From positions 1,568,501 to 1,632,500 of the forward strand of contig NZ_AP018049.1 in assembly GCF_003609775.1 (NCBI RefSeq): a DNA stretch of 64,000 bases, in the 5' to 3' direction. Both the position numbers and the translations under genes were made by a program. Positions 8,337 through 17,525 of the stretch are shown here, in pieces. The DNA comes from Prevotella melaninogenica (GTDB lineage Bacteria; Bacteroidota; Bacteroidia; Bacteroidales; Bacteroidaceae). The notes under the pieces were generated by a model. The model made no database searches and had not been told where the DNA came from. It was given only the letters and a program-made list of their open reading frames with translations. Positions within the stretch are counted from its first letter, which is position 1, and each line of letters begins with the position of its first letter.

Positions 8337-9092
8337 TTAACAACTGAAGTCATCCTCTATCTCTGCGACTTTACCCATTTGCAAACCAGGGGGCGCACAA
8401 GATGATAAGAACAAGGCAACACGGAGTTCCTCATAATCTGTAGGTAAGGAAAGAACAAGATCTAACTTCCCATCTCCATCCAAGTCACCTGCAAACAGAA
8501 GCGCAAAACTTGCTGCATCAACCCTTGCCTCTCTAACAATTCGTTCTCCATTCAGCAATACTGTATAGTTCTTTAATTGGCTTTCTCCCTGCGCCTTTGC
8601 CTCTAACTTGTAATGTTTCCCAGCAAAAGTAAAATTCCTTACAGAGCCTGGTTCCAAGTAAGTACTATCTGAAAACGCAACATCAGCAATCTTAACTTTT
8701 CCCTTCTTTATTGGCAACTGATTGACAAACAATATCGTGTTTCGTTTTTCTGATAGGTATGTTGGAATGGTACTTGAACACTCATCCTCTCTCATATCAA
8801 TACTATACCGAGCTTTACCAACATAATATTCATTCCCTTCTTTATATAATTCAACCCAATTGTGGTTGATTATCGTATCTGGATTACATAAACGATAATT
8901 AAAAGGAACAAGAATCTTATACATTATTGATGTCTTCTTCGCAACCTTAACACTATCAACCTTCTTTACAGACACACTATCTTCCTGCTGTACAGACGAC
9001 TCCTGCGCCTGACTAACAGGCTTCTTATCGGTACAAGAGAGAAGTATCATGCAAAGACTCAACAAAAAGAAAAGAGACTTAACTTTCTTCAT
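8337..9092 (-). CDS. Lipoprotein of unknown function with an FG-GAP-like calcium loop
   Basis: From ATG 9092 it is 251 residues with a lipoprotein signal peptide and lipobox LLSC (Cys20). A Ser/Val/Lys-rich linker follows, then a beta-rich domain. Near the C-terminus FAGDLDGDGKLDLVLSLPTD is a DxDxDG loop of the FG-GAP/VCBS type, which usually binds calcium. It is exported and anchored in a membrane; function unknown. The lipoprotein at 18101-18901 has the same layout (DLNKDGLDD), so the two may be distant paralogues. The -7 box TATTTTTG is at 9146-9153 on the reverse strand. Confidence 0.8.
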   Translation of the reverse strand: MKKVKSLFFLLSLCMILLSCTDKKPVSQAQESSVQQEDSVSVKKVDSVKVAKKTSIMYKILVPFNYRLCNPDTIINHNWVELYKEGNEYYVGKARYSIDMREDECSSTIPTYLSEKRNTILFVNQLPIKKGKVKIADVAFSDSTYLEPGSVRNFTFAGKHYKLEAKAQGESQLKNYTVLLNGERIVREARVDAASFALLFAGDLDGDGKLDLVLSLPTDYEELRVALFLSSCAPPGLQMGKVAEIEDDFSC

Positions 9093-9340
9093 AATCACGT
9101 TTTTATTGCCTATCAGCAAACAGTATTATTATATATCACACACTGCAAAAATAACACTTTTCTCTCTATATTCCAACCTTGAACTCTATAAAAGACTCCA
9201 TAGTAATAACTATATATGGGTATTTTGCAGCTTTACTCCACTTATTTACCTTTTTTATCCTAACTTCTTACGCCACTTCCACGAATATTTACTATTTTTG
9301 TCATCAATAATTAACAATAAGAACTAAGACTTTTAAGCTT

Positions 9341-10783
9341 ATGAAAACAAACAATGTGCAAATAGAGCACAAACTCCCATCAGAGTGTACAACCATCATC
9401 GTTGGTCAAGAACAGACTGCTGATGGTTCTATGATAGTAGCGCGTTCAGAAGACTGGGACGCAATGGAAGCTAAGAATTACGAGATTTTTGAAGATACGG
9501 ACAATGGTCCACGCGAGTTCGTTGCCAAAGATAGTCCTTTCCGTTGCGAACTTCCAGAGAAGGCTTTGGGCTATTCTGCCCTTTCTCCGTATAATCTTCA
9601 CGGCCATTGGGGTAGTGCTGGTTTCAACACGGCAGGTGTCGGCATGAGTGCCACGGAGAGTATCTTCAGCAATGACGAGGTATTGAAACACGACCCATTG
9701 GTAGAGAATGGTGTGGCAGAAAACTCTGTCTTCAACATTACCCTACCTTATATCCACACCGCCCGTGAAGGTGTTGAGCGATTGGGTATGATCATCGAGA
9801 AATATGGTATTGCTGAAGGCTTCGGTATCGGCTTTGTAGATAGCAAGGAGATATGGTACTTGGAAACAGCTTGCGGCCATCGCTGGTTGGCTTGCCGTAT
9901 GCCAAAAGATCAGTATTTCGTAACTGGTAACCAGAGCCGCTTCCGCACCTACGATCCGAATGATAAGGAGAATTACCTCGCATCAGCCGACTTGATTGAG
10001 TTTGCAGAGAAGCATGGACTCTACAATCCAGCACAGGGTGCCTTCGATTTCCATGAGGCTTACGCACGTGATATCAAACTCGACACTACTTATAACTACC
10101 CACGTGTATGGGGATTGCAGCAGTTATTCTCTCCAGAGATAAAGAATGACGTAGCAAAAAACACCTTCCCTATCTTTGCTAAGGCTGCGCACAAGGTCAC
10201 ACTGACCGAACTCCGCACTGCATTCCGCTTCCACTATGACAATACGGAGCACGACCCATATCTCAATAGCAATCCAAAGGAGCCTTATCGCCCAGTTTCT
10301 ATCTTCCGTACCACTCAGACCCACCTCTTGCAGGTACGCCCAGAACTGCCACAGGCTATCGGTTGTATCAACTATGTTGCAATGGGAATGGCAGACCTCG
10401 GTGTGTTCCTCCCACTCTACCAGGGCATCACTTCTTATCCAGAGGCTTACACAAAGGGTAATGGTGAGTCAAGTGACGACTCTGCTTATTGGAAGTTCCG
10501 CAAGATAATGGTTTTGGGTATGACCAACTATAACAAGTATGCTCCTATCATCAAGGAGGCGTATGCTAAGTTTGAAGCTGAGACCGACCAACGTCAACGT
10601 GAGATGGAAGAAGAGTATCTACGCATCTATAAGACACAACCTCTCCATGCACAAGACATGTTACAGGCGTTCTCTGACAAGATTCTTAACAGTGCACTCG
10701 ACCTTGCCGACCGTCTACAAGAGAAACTCTTTACGCTGATGACACAAGACATTCAGAAGGAGTATCTCTTCCACGGGGCATAA
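9341..10783 (+). CDS. C69 family dipeptidase
   Basis: A 480-residue N-terminal nucleophile hydrolase of peptidase family C69 (PepD-like), which cleaves dipeptides. The segment ECTTIIVGQEQTADGSMIVA supplies the nucleophile Cys16 and the conserved DGS. GVGMSATES and ACGHRWLACRMPKDQYFVTG are further family blocks. In lactobacillus PepD the Cys is almost at the N-terminus; here 15 residues precede it. The protein may therefore be processed, or it may start further in. No signal peptide, so probably cytoplasmic. The -7 box TATTTTTG is at 9293-9300. A strong terminator follows. Confidence 0.9.
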   Translation: MKTNNVQIEHKLPSECTTIIVGQEQTADGSMIVARSEDWDAMEAKNYEIFEDTDNGPREFVAKDSPFRCELPEKALGYSALSPYNLHGHWGSAGFNTAGVGMSATESIFSNDEVLKHDPLVENGVAENSVFNITLPYIHTAREGVERLGMIIEKYGIAEGFGIGFVDSKEIWYLETACGHRWLACRMPKDQYFVTGNQSRFRTYDPNDKENYLASADLIEFAEKHGLYNPAQGAFDFHEAYARDIKLDTTYNYPRVWGLQQLFSPEIKNDVAKNTFPIFAKAAHKVTLTELRTAFRFHYDNTEHDPYLNSNPKEPYRPVSIFRTTQTHLLQVRPELPQAIGCINYVAMGMADLGVFLPLYQGITSYPEAYTKGNGESSDDSAYWKFRKIMVLGMTNYNKYAPIIKEAYAKFEAETDQRQREMEEEYLRIYKTQPLHAQDMLQAFSDKILNSALDLADRLQEKLFTLMTQDIQKEYLFHGA

Positions 10784-10810
10784 ACATAAGTAGCATCCTA
10801 CTTTTACAAC

Positions 10811-10865
10811 AATAAGACTGGCTGTATCAAGTAGCACACAATGCCTCTTGATACAGCCTTATTTA
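10811..10865 (+). terminator. Terminator of the C69 dipeptidase gene
   Basis: The arms GGCTGTATCAAG (10820-10831) and CTTGATACAGCC (10847-10858) are perfect over 12 bp, followed by TTATTTAGG. It starts about 35 bp after the stop codon. Confidence 0.8.
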
Positions 10866-10942
10866 GGTAAAAAACACCAGCAAGAACGATAAGGGAAAGG
10901 TAAAAAATCTATTGTTTCACACTATATATAACTTTTTTTTCC

Positions 10943-10950
10943 TAACTTTG
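10943..10950 (+). promoter_or_regulatory. -7 box, probable tRNA-Arg promoter
   Basis: TAACTTTG lies 57 bp before the tRNA-Arg 5' end. The TTGTTT around 10912 is a weak -33 candidate. Confidence 0.5.
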
Positions 10951-11007
10951 CAGACAAGAGCTATTGCACAGCTATCCTACGGTAGCAAAGTAAAGTTTGA
11001 AAAACTC

Positions 11008-11079
11008 GCTCTGATAGTTCAATGGATAGAACGTAGGTTTCCTAAACCTTTGATCCGGGTTCGATTCCCGGTCGGAGTA
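11008..11079 (+). tRNA. tRNA-Arg (anticodon CCT)
   Basis: A 72-nt cloverleaf. Acceptor arms GCTCTGA and TCGGAGT pair with two G-U wobbles. The D arm is GTTC/GAAC. The anticodon stem-loop is TAGGT-TTCCTAA-ACCTT with anticodon CCT at 11041-11043. The T arm is CCGGG-TTCGATT-CCCGG. Discriminator A; CCA is not encoded. It decodes AGG. Confidence 0.95.
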
Positions 11080-11233
11080 CTATATATCATTTCTTATCCT
11101 CTCCCTTGTAAGAGAGAAGAGTCTGATTATCATTTTTTATATAGATTTACTACTAACAACCAAAAGGAAACATATACCCCCATAGTATTTTTCAATCCCC
11201 TCTCAAGCAACGGAGAGACTAAAAAGAAACTTC

Positions 11234-12037
11234 ATGATTGGTGCTATTATAGGAGATATCGTTGGCTCACGCTTCGAATTCGGAGCAACTCCACAACAAG
11301 GGTTTGAGCTTTTTACACCCGATTGTTCTTACACAGATGATACAATCTGCACCATCGCTATTGCCGATGCGGTGCTGAATGAACGTGACTATCAGGAGAG
11401 TCTGCTCGATTGGTGTCGTCGTTATCCAGACCCAATGGGCGGATATGGCAAGCGATTTTATCAATGGATTAACTCCGATAATCCACAGCCTACGGATTCA
11501 TGTGGCAATGGATCTGCCATGCGTGTCAGCCCTATTGGCTGGCTCTTCGATGAATGGGAGGACGTAATAGAGGAAGCCAAGAAGAGTGCTATCATAAGTC
11601 ATAACCACCCCGAAGGTATTAAGGGCGCACAATGTATTGCTGAAGCGATTTATTGGCTGCGCTTGATGCGCTTCTCTAAGTCGGATTTGGAGCGAAAAGT
11701 TAAGAAGTTCTTTGGATATAAACTGCCACCTATGCGGGATATTAAGAAGATTGGTTCTGAAGGACATTTTGATGGAACCTGTCAGGAAACCGTACCGATG
11801 GCACTGCGCTGTTTCATGGATGCCAATAGTTTCGAGGAGACCATCCGCCTCGCTGTACTATGTGATGACGATACAGACACGAAGGCTTGCATTGCTGGTG
11901 CGGTTGCTGAAGCCTATTATCAGGTACCAGAATGGATGATTGAAAAGGCTATCAGCTATTTGCCCGATGATATGCTCAACATCCTCGGACAGTTTTATGA
12001 GCGCATACAAGATAGCTGTGGAACGAAGAAAAGGTAA
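11234..12037 (+). CDS. ADP-ribosylglycohydrolase family protein
   Basis: A 267-residue ARH/DraG-type hydrolase. The family removes ADP-ribose from proteins or small ligands using two magnesium ions. Metal-site motifs are present: YTDDT (TDDT at 34-37) and DDDTDT at 211-216 followed by the usual ACIAGAVAEAYY. The GNGSAMRVSPIG segment is also typical. The N-terminus MIGAIIGDIVGSRFE matches the family start. It lies 154 bp after tRNA-Arg. Whether it reverses ADP-ribosylation by a protein such as the DUF3990 product at 55279-55770 is unknown, and the two are not linked. Confidence 0.9.
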   Translation: MIGAIIGDIVGSRFEFGATPQQGFELFTPDCSYTDDTICTIAIADAVLNERDYQESLLDWCRRYPDPMGGYGKRFYQWINSDNPQPTDSCGNGSAMRVSPIGWLFDEWEDVIEEAKKSAIISHNHPEGIKGAQCIAEAIYWLRLMRFSKSDLERKVKKFFGYKLPPMRDIKKIGSEGHFDGTCQETVPMALRCFMDANSFEETIRLAVLCDDDTDTKACIAGAVAEAYYQVPEWMIEKAISYLPDDMLNILGQFYERIQDSCGTKKR

Positions 12038-12072
12038 CTTTAAGCCTTTTAAAAAGATGATTTTTCAAGTCT

Positions 12073-12109
12073 AACAATGCTGTTTTGAAAGCCCTAAAAC
12101 AGCATTGTT
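12073..12109 (+). terminator. Terminator of the ADP-ribosylglycohydrolase gene
   Basis: The arms AACAATGCTGTTTT and AAAACAGCATTGTT (perfect 14 bp) surround a 9-nt loop, 36 bp after the stop. It abuts copy B of the 98-bp element. Confidence 0.8.
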
Positions 12110-12205
12110 GCAAGTTATTTTCATGAACAAAAAGATTTATTTACGTGAAAAGAAATATTTACTTTCATGAAGAAAAATATTTCTTTTCATGAAAATAATT
12201 CATCG
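12108..12205. repeat. 98-bp 22-periodic palindromic element, copy B
   Basis: Cores lie at 12122 (CATG), 12144 (CGTG), 12166 (CATG) and 12188 (CATG), all 22 bp apart. It lies between the convergent ends of the ADP-ribosylglycohydrolase and patatin genes and overlaps the last codons of the latter. The outer arms are GTTATTTTCATG and CATGAAAATAATTC. Confidence 0.9.
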
Positions 12206-13189
12206 TTGGTGGTCTTTCATGAACGTTTCCATCTGCGTTCGATACTGCAATCCAGTCTCCTCGCCTATTTGAAGAATAGCTTTTATAGCCTTTGTACTGA
12301 AATTAGTAAGACCATAAGGACCTAAATCAGGATTAATGTAAAGGTCTGCTTGCGTTCGATTGACATTATATTTCTTAATATCAGGACGTTCTGCCATCCA
12401 TTTCAAAATACCTCCCATACCCTTCAGAAAGCCAAAAGGCGAACGATAATCATCATGTTTCTGCTGATGAAGGTCGATTGCAATAACAATATCTGCCCCC
12501 ATATTTCGCACAACATCTACCGGAAGATTATTTCCCATACCGCCATCTACCAGCATCAACGTGTCTATCCGTACTGGTTTGAACGCACCGGGGATAGCCA
12601 TACTGGCACGCATATTACGCACCAAAGAACCTGTATCGAGTACTACTTCTTGTTGACGACGAATGTCAAAAGCTACACACGAGAAGGGAATAGCCTTCTC
12701 AACGGTACCACGTTGTACTGGAGAATGACGAACAAGAGAGTCAAGAAAATTATAGATGTGGTCGCCATGTAACATTCCAAAGCCTTTCTTCACTTTCGCA
12801 TCAGCCTTTCTCCGTACAGGAAAACCGAAGATATAAACCACGCCATCTGCTTCCTTATAGACCTTTCCGACAAGTGTTGTATCTCTATCTGACAAGAGTG
12901 CCAGCCAATTCTGCGAACAAAAGAGTGTTTCGAGGTCGTCTGCACGATAGCCCTGAGAATATAATCCGCCTATAATCGCTCCTATACTTGTTCCTGCAAT
13001 ATAATCGACTGGTATCTGTGCCCGCTCCAATTCCTTCAGTATTCCTATGGCTGCAGCACCTTTCGCACCACCGCCACCAATCACAAGACCTACCTTTGGG
13101 CGGTCTTTTCCGTCTTTATTCTCCTGCTGTGCCATCACAGATAAACCACAGCATATCAGCATTAGAAATACAAGTAAGTATTTTTTCAT
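12200..13189 (-). CDS. Patatin-like phospholipase (exported)
   Basis: A 329-residue RssA-like patatin. Residues 1-20 form a signal peptide ending SVMA-QQ. The oxyanion loop GGGGAKG is at 38-44, the nucleophile Ser68 in GTSIG and the Asp of the Ser-Asp dyad is Asp215 in DGG. It probably hydrolyses acyl esters of lipids in the periplasm; the natural substrate is unknown. Some Bacteroidota patatins are longer, with a surface or barrel domain, and this one lacks that. The promoter box TACTTTTG ends 5 nt before the ATG, so a leaderless mRNA is likely. Confidence 0.9.
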   Translation of the reverse strand: MKKYLLVFLMLICCGLSVMAQQENKDGKDRPKVGLVIGGGGAKGAAAIGILKELERAQIPVDYIAGTSIGAIIGGLYSQGYRADDLETLFCSQNWLALLSDRDTTLVGKVYKEADGVVYIFGFPVRRKADAKVKKGFGMLHGDHIYNFLDSLVRHSPVQRGTVEKAIPFSCVAFDIRRQQEVVLDTGSLVRNMRASMAIPGAFKPVRIDTLMLVDGGMGNNLPVDVVRNMGADIVIAIDLHQQKHDDYRSPFGFLKGMGGILKWMAERPDIKKYNVNRTQADLYINPDLGPYGLTNFSTKAIKAILQIGEETGLQYRTQMETFMKDHQR

Positions 13190-13194
13190 AGCGA

Positions 13195-13202
13195 CAAAAG
13201 TA
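13195..13202 (-). promoter_or_regulatory. -7 box of the patatin gene, abutting the ATG
   Basis: The reverse strand reads TACTTTTG, followed by 5 nt and then ATG. The spacing predicts a leaderless or nearly leaderless transcript. Confidence 0.55.
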
Positions 13203-13282
13203 ATGTTTTTCTCAGAGATAAACGTGTTTTTTCCTTTTATTGTTGCTTTTCATTTCTCCAATAATCTCATGTGTCTCAAAAG

Positions 13283-13420
13283 CAAGTAACTTGTTCACTC
13301 GTGAACTTGTCTACTTGTCAACTCCAAAACAAGCAACTTGTACACCCGTGAACTTGTCTACTTGTCAACTCCAAAACAAGCAACTTGTTCACACGTAAAC
13401 TTGTTTACTCGTCAACTATT
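13283..13420. repeat. 47-bp tandem repeat, three units, upstream of the pseudouridine synthase gene
   Basis: Units beginning CAAGTAACTTGT or CAAGCAACTTGT start at 13283, 13330 and 13377, exactly 47 bp apart. They contain AACTTGTCTACTTGTCAACT blocks. The third unit has drifted. The last unit ends just before the -7 box at 13424. It uses the same vocabulary, reversed, as the 48-bp duplication at 8161-8256. Confidence 0.85.
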
Positions 13421-13423
13421 CCT

Positions 13424-13431
13424 TACCTTTG
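13424..13431 (+). promoter_or_regulatory. -7 box of the RluA-like gene, abutting the ATG
   Basis: TACCTTTG, then CATT, then ATG at 13436. The 4-nt gap predicts leaderless transcription. Confidence 0.6.
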
Positions 13432-13435
13432 CATT

Positions 13436-15151
13436 ATGAAGTTTCACCCTATACAATCAAAACAGGCCCTACCCGCTCGGTTTAATAATCCTTTTGATTA
13501 CGAACCGGACGCTCTTTGCCGTGCAGCAGTCAAGCAGTTGCAGACAAACCTTCCTATTGAACCTACCGAAGGAAAGATGTATGGCGTTCTGATTGTTGAG
13601 CGAAACGGAGAGATTGGCTATCTGCAAGCCTACTCAGGACAGATAGATGATGAAGGAGAAGACTTTGTTCCAGCTGTTTTCGACTACCTTCAGCCCGATG
13701 GTTACTTCAAGATTCATGAGGCTGAGATTAGTCAATTTAATCAACAGATAGCTCAACTAAAAGCCTCAACAGCCTATCGACAAGCAAAGGAAAACCTAAA
13801 AACGATTCAACAGAAGGCTGAAAAGGCTATCGAAGAAGCTCGAAAGGTGATGCAAGGAGCTAAGTTCTTGCGTGATAAACGTCGTAAGGAGGCTTTTATT
13901 TCAGAGGCAGAACGAAACGAAATGACACGCCAGAGCCAGTTTCTTAAAGCGGAATTGCACCGTAAGAAACAAACTTACGCAGAGCAGATTACCGCTGCAC
14001 AAACTATCGTAAACGCCTATCAGGAACAGATAACAGCATGGAAACGAGAGCGCAAAATGAAGTCTGACCGCCTACAACGTTGGCTTTTCTCCCAGTTCTC
14101 ACTGCTCAATGCACGCGGAGAACATAAAAACTTGCTTGATATTTTCCGTGATTACTATCTGAAGAACAGTCCTGCACGTACGAAGGCTGCTCATATAACA
14201 AGTGCAAACACTGCTGAGCGTGCTGCAAAAGAGTGTCTTGCAGCTTCGCTACTTCCGCCCTCTGGCGCAGGTGAATGCTGTGAACCAAAACTCTTACAAT
14301 ATGCCTTTTTGCATGGTTTTAAGCCTATTAGCATGGCTATGTTTTGGTGGGGACCATCGCCAAAGACCGAGATAAGACAGCATGGAAACTATTATCCTGC
14401 CTGCAATGGAAAGTGTAAACCTATCTTGGAGTGGATGTTGGAAGGGATAGACGTTGACAATAAGGATTGCGATAGGACAAATAATGAAACAGAAACAATG
14501 CCTTCTGAAGGACTACAAACACTCTATGAAGACGATTATCTTGCAGTCATTGCCAAGCCATCAGGCTTACTTTCTGTACCCGGGAAGAGCTGTCAGCCAT
14601 CTGTTTATAGTATTCTAAAGGAGCGATGGAAGGGTAAGAGCGATGCATTCATGGTACATCGATTAGACATGGCGACAAGTGGTTTGCTTGTTGTTGCTCG
14701 TACCTCTGAGGTTCATAAGGCTTTGCAAGCACAGTTTATTGGGCGAATTGTAAAGAAGAAGTATGTTGCTTTGCTTCCTCTCTCTATTCTCGACAAGCAG
14801 TTACCAGCAGAGGGACGAATAGAACTTCCGCTTTCTCCAGACCCAGACGACCGCCCTCGACAGCGTGTTGATAGAACTAATGGGAAGCCTGCTATCACCG
14901 AATATCGTATTATCGGTAAGACAACATACGGCAAAGAAGCATTGGAAGCGGTAAAGATTGGACTCTATCCGCTGACTGGTCGTACCCATCAACTGCGCAT
15001 TCATTGTGCTCATCCAGACGGATTGGGAACTCCTATCATTGGCGATAACCTCTATGGGCAGCGAGCAGAACGCCTATGGCTGCATGCAACACACCTTGAA
15101 TTTACTCATCCTATTACACAAGAACAGATGAGTTTTGACCTTCCTTTGTAA
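13436..15151 (+). CDS. RluA family pseudouridine synthase with long N-terminal extension
   Basis: From ATG 13436 it is 571 residues, about twice a minimal RluA. The C-terminal catalytic domain (about 350-571) has VHRLDMATSGLLVVAR with the catalytic Asp, then KKYVALL, GRTHQLRIHCAH and GDNLYG. The N-terminal half contains a segment of about 90 residues very rich in Lys/Glu/Gln/Ala (about 95-215), likely a coiled coil. It then has a Cys-containing stretch, GAGECCEPKLL...YPACNGKCKPIL. The family converts uridine to pseudouridine in rRNA or tRNA; the target here is not known. An ATG 51 bp upstream lies before the promoter and is rejected. Confidence 0.9.
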   Translation: MKFHPIQSKQALPARFNNPFDYEPDALCRAAVKQLQTNLPIEPTEGKMYGVLIVERNGEIGYLQAYSGQIDDEGEDFVPAVFDYLQPDGYFKIHEAEISQFNQQIAQLKASTAYRQAKENLKTIQQKAEKAIEEARKVMQGAKFLRDKRRKEAFISEAERNEMTRQSQFLKAELHRKKQTYAEQITAAQTIVNAYQEQITAWKRERKMKSDRLQRWLFSQFSLLNARGEHKNLLDIFRDYYLKNSPARTKAAHITSANTAERAAKECLAASLLPPSGAGECCEPKLLQYAFLHGFKPISMAMFWWGPSPKTEIRQHGNYYPACNGKCKPILEWMLEGIDVDNKDCDRTNNETETMPSEGLQTLYEDDYLAVIAKPSGLLSVPGKSCQPSVYSILKERWKGKSDAFMVHRLDMATSGLLVVARTSEVHKALQAQFIGRIVKKKYVALLPLSILDKQLPAEGRIELPLSPDPDDRPRQRVDRTNGKPAITEYRIIGKTTYGKEALEAVKIGLYPLTGRTHQLRIHCAHPDGLGTPIIGDNLYGQRAERLWLHATHLEFTHPITQEQMSFDLPL

Positions 15152-15321
15152 CAAAAAGCCATCACAAAGAGAAGTATTATCAGTAAATGCCAACGTTTTA
15201 AGCATCAAACTCTTCGCTTAATAGCAGCCTATAATAACTTTCTAAATGCTTATCGGACGGTCATATAAACCCCATCCGTCAGAGTAACAAAAGTTTATTA
15301 TCACGTTACACACCCATTTCC

Positions 15322-15352
15322 TTTGTCATTTACCTTATTTACTGTAACTTTG
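15322..15352 (+). promoter_or_regulatory. metG promoter
   Basis: TTTG at 15322-15325, a 19-bp spacer and TAACTTTG at 15345-15352 give a full match to the Bacteroidota promoter consensus, 27 bp before the metG ATG. Confidence 0.8.
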
Positions 15353-15379
15353 CAGTAGAAAATAAATAATCAAACAGAT

Positions 15380-17443
15380 ATGGAAGAAAAGAAATTTAAG
15401 CGCACCACTGTCACCGCAGCATTGCCATACGCGAATGGTGGTGTACATATAGGACACCTTGCTGGTGTGTATGTTCCTGCCGATATCTACGTTCGTTACC
15501 TCCGATTGAAGAAGCGTGAAGTAGCTTTCATCGGTGGTAGTGACGAGCATGGTGTGCCTATCACCATCCGTGCAAAGAAGGAAGGAATCACCCCACAAGA
15601 CGTATGTGACCGTTATCATAAGTTGATTAAGGACTCTTTCGAGGAGTTCGGTATCTCATTCGATGTGTATAGTCGTACGACAAGTGAGACCCACCACAAG
15701 TTTGCTTCTGACTTCTTCCGTAAGCTATATGATGATGGTAAGCTCGTTGAACAGGAGAGTGAGCAGTACTATGATGAGGAAGCTCACCAGTTCCTTGCCG
15801 ATCGTTACATCATGGGGGAGTGTCCTCACTGCGGCAATCCAAATGCCTACGGCGACCAATGCGAGAAGTGTGGTAGCGATCTTAGCCCTATGGAGTTGAA
15901 GAATCCACACTCAACAATCTCTGGCTCACAGCCAATCATCAAGAGTACTAAGAACTGGTACCTGCCTTTGAATGACTATCAAGAGTGGCTGAAGCAGTGG
16001 ATTTTGGAGGATCATAAGGAGTGGCGACCAAACGTTTATGGTCAGTGTAAGAGTTGGTTGGATATGGATCTCCAGCCACGTGCTATGACCCGCGACCTTG
16101 ATTGGGGTATTCCTGTTCCTGTAGAAGGCGCTGAAGGCAAGGTTCTCTACGTATGGTTCGATGCACCTATCGGCTATATTTCAAACACAAAGGAGCTTTG
16201 TGAGAAGGATCCAGAGCACTTTGGCAACTGGCAGAAGTGGTGGCAGGACCCAGAGACACGCATCGTTCACTTCATTGGAAAGGACAACATCGTGTTCCAT
16301 TGTCTTATCTTCCCAACCATGTTGAAGGCGCATGGCGATTATATTTTGCCTGATAACGTACCATCAAATGAGTTCCTTAACCTTGAAGACGATAAGATTT
16401 CTACAAGTAAGAACTGGGCAGTTTGGCTCCACGAGTACCTCCGTGACTTTGAAGGAAAGCAGGATGTGCTACGCTATGTACTGACAGCTAACGCACCAGA
16501 AACCAAAGATAACAACTTCACTTGGAAAGACTTCCAGGAGCGTAACAACTCTGAACTCGTTGCTGTTTATGGTAACTTCGTTAACCGTGCATTGCAATTG
16601 ACAAAGAAGTATTGGAATGGTGTGGTTCCTGCTTGTGGTGAATTGGAAGAGATTGACCGTCAGACTATCCAAGAGTTCAAGGACGTAAAGGCAAAGGTGG
16701 AGGCTTATCTCGATATATTTAAGTTCCGTGAGGCACAGAAGGAGGCGATGAACCTTGCTCGCATCGGTAACAAATACATTGCTGAAACAGAACCTTGGAA
16801 GCTCTGGAAGACCGATCCTAAGCGCGTAGAGACCATTCTCAACATCTCGCTTCAGCTCGTTGCCAACCTCAGTATTGCCTTCGAACCATTCTTGCCATTC
16901 AGCAGTAAGAAGCTTCGTGAACTGATTAACATGACAGAGTATGACTGGAGTGAACTCGGTTCTACCGACCTTCTCCCAGCTGGTAAGCAGTTGGCAGAGC
17001 CAGAGTTGCTCTTCGAGAAGATTGAGGATGAGGCTATCGAGGCTCAGTTGCGTAAGTTGGAAGAGACTAAGAAGGCTAATGAAGCGGCTTCCTACAAGGC
17101 TGAACCAATCAAGAAGGATATTCCTTTCGAAGACTTCGAGAAACTCGACATCCGTGTTGGACATATCATCAAGTGCGAGAAGGTGAAGAAGAGTAAGAAG
17201 CTCTTGCAGTTTACTATCGACGATGGTTCAGGTGTTGAGCGCACTATCCTTAGCGGTATTGCAGCCTACTACGAGCCAGAGCAGCTCACAGGTAAGGATG
17301 TTCTCTTCGTTGCTAACTTTGCTCCTCGCAAGATGATGGGCATCGAGAGCCAAGGAATGATTCTCTCAGCTGTCAACTTCGATGGCTCCCTCACCGTTAC
17401 TACAACCATGGGTGAGGTGAAACCGGGTAGTCAGGTGGGATAA
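15380..17443 (+). CDS. metG: Methionyl-tRNA synthetase
   Basis: A 687-residue class I synthetase charging tRNA-Met. The Rossmann HIGH motif is at 23-26, the zinc-knuckle cysteines lie in CPHCGN and CEKCGS, and the KMSKS-type loop is KISTSK. A C-terminal EMAP/Trbp111 tRNA-binding domain begins near 580 ([17 protein letters not shown]) and gives the long dimeric form. The promoter is at 15322-15352 and the terminator at 17475-17525, so it is monocistronic. Confidence 0.97.
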   Translation: MEEKKFKRTTVTAALPYANGGVHIGHLAGVYVPADIYVRYLRLKKREVAFIGGSDEHGVPITIRAKKEGITPQDVCDRYHKLIKDSFEEFGISFDVYSRTTSETHHKFASDFFRKLYDDGKLVEQESEQYYDEEAHQFLADRYIMGECPHCGNPNAYGDQCEKCGSDLSPMELKNPHSTISGSQPIIKSTKNWYLPLNDYQEWLKQWILEDHKEWRPNVYGQCKSWLDMDLQPRAMTRDLDWGIPVPVEGAEGKVLYVWFDAPIGYISNTKELCEKDPEHFGNWQKWWQDPETRIVHFIGKDNIVFHCLIFPTMLKAHGDYILPDNVPSNEFLNLEDDKISTSKNWAVWLHEYLRDFEGKQDVLRYVLTANAPETKDNNFTWKDFQERNNSELVAVYGNFVNRALQLTKKYWNGVVPACGELEEIDRQTIQEFKDVKAKVEAYLDIFKFREAQKEAMNLARIGNKYIAETEPWKLWKTDPKRVETILNISLQLVANLSIAFEPFLPFSSKKLRELINMTEYDWSELGSTDLLPAGKQLAEPELLFEKIEDEAIEAQLRKLEETKKANEAASYKAEPIKKDIPFEDFEKLDIRVGHIIKCEKVKKSKKLLQFTIDDGSGVERTILSGIAAYYEPEQLTGKDVLFVANFAPRKMMGIESQGMILSAVNFDGSLTVTTTMGEVKPGSQVG

Positions 17444-17474
17444 AATAAGCCCAAGCGGCTTTTTCTAATAACCT

Positions 17475-17525
17475 AAAAAGGCAATTATAATGTGTGAATC
17501 TCCACGCTTTATAATTGCCTTTTTC
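17475..17525 (+). terminator. metG terminator
   Basis: The arms AAAAAGGCAATTATAA and TTATAATTGCCTTTTT form a 16-bp stem with its own T-run, 32 bp after the metG stop. Confidence 0.85.

Noticed and set aside
10912..11307. 131-residue frame over tRNA-Arg
   Set aside because: It is read through the tRNA and into the ADP-ribosylglycohydrolase start; no protein similarity is recognisable.
16469..17164. 231-residue open frame antisense to metG
   Set aside because: It lies inside the metG reading frame; no promoter or domain.
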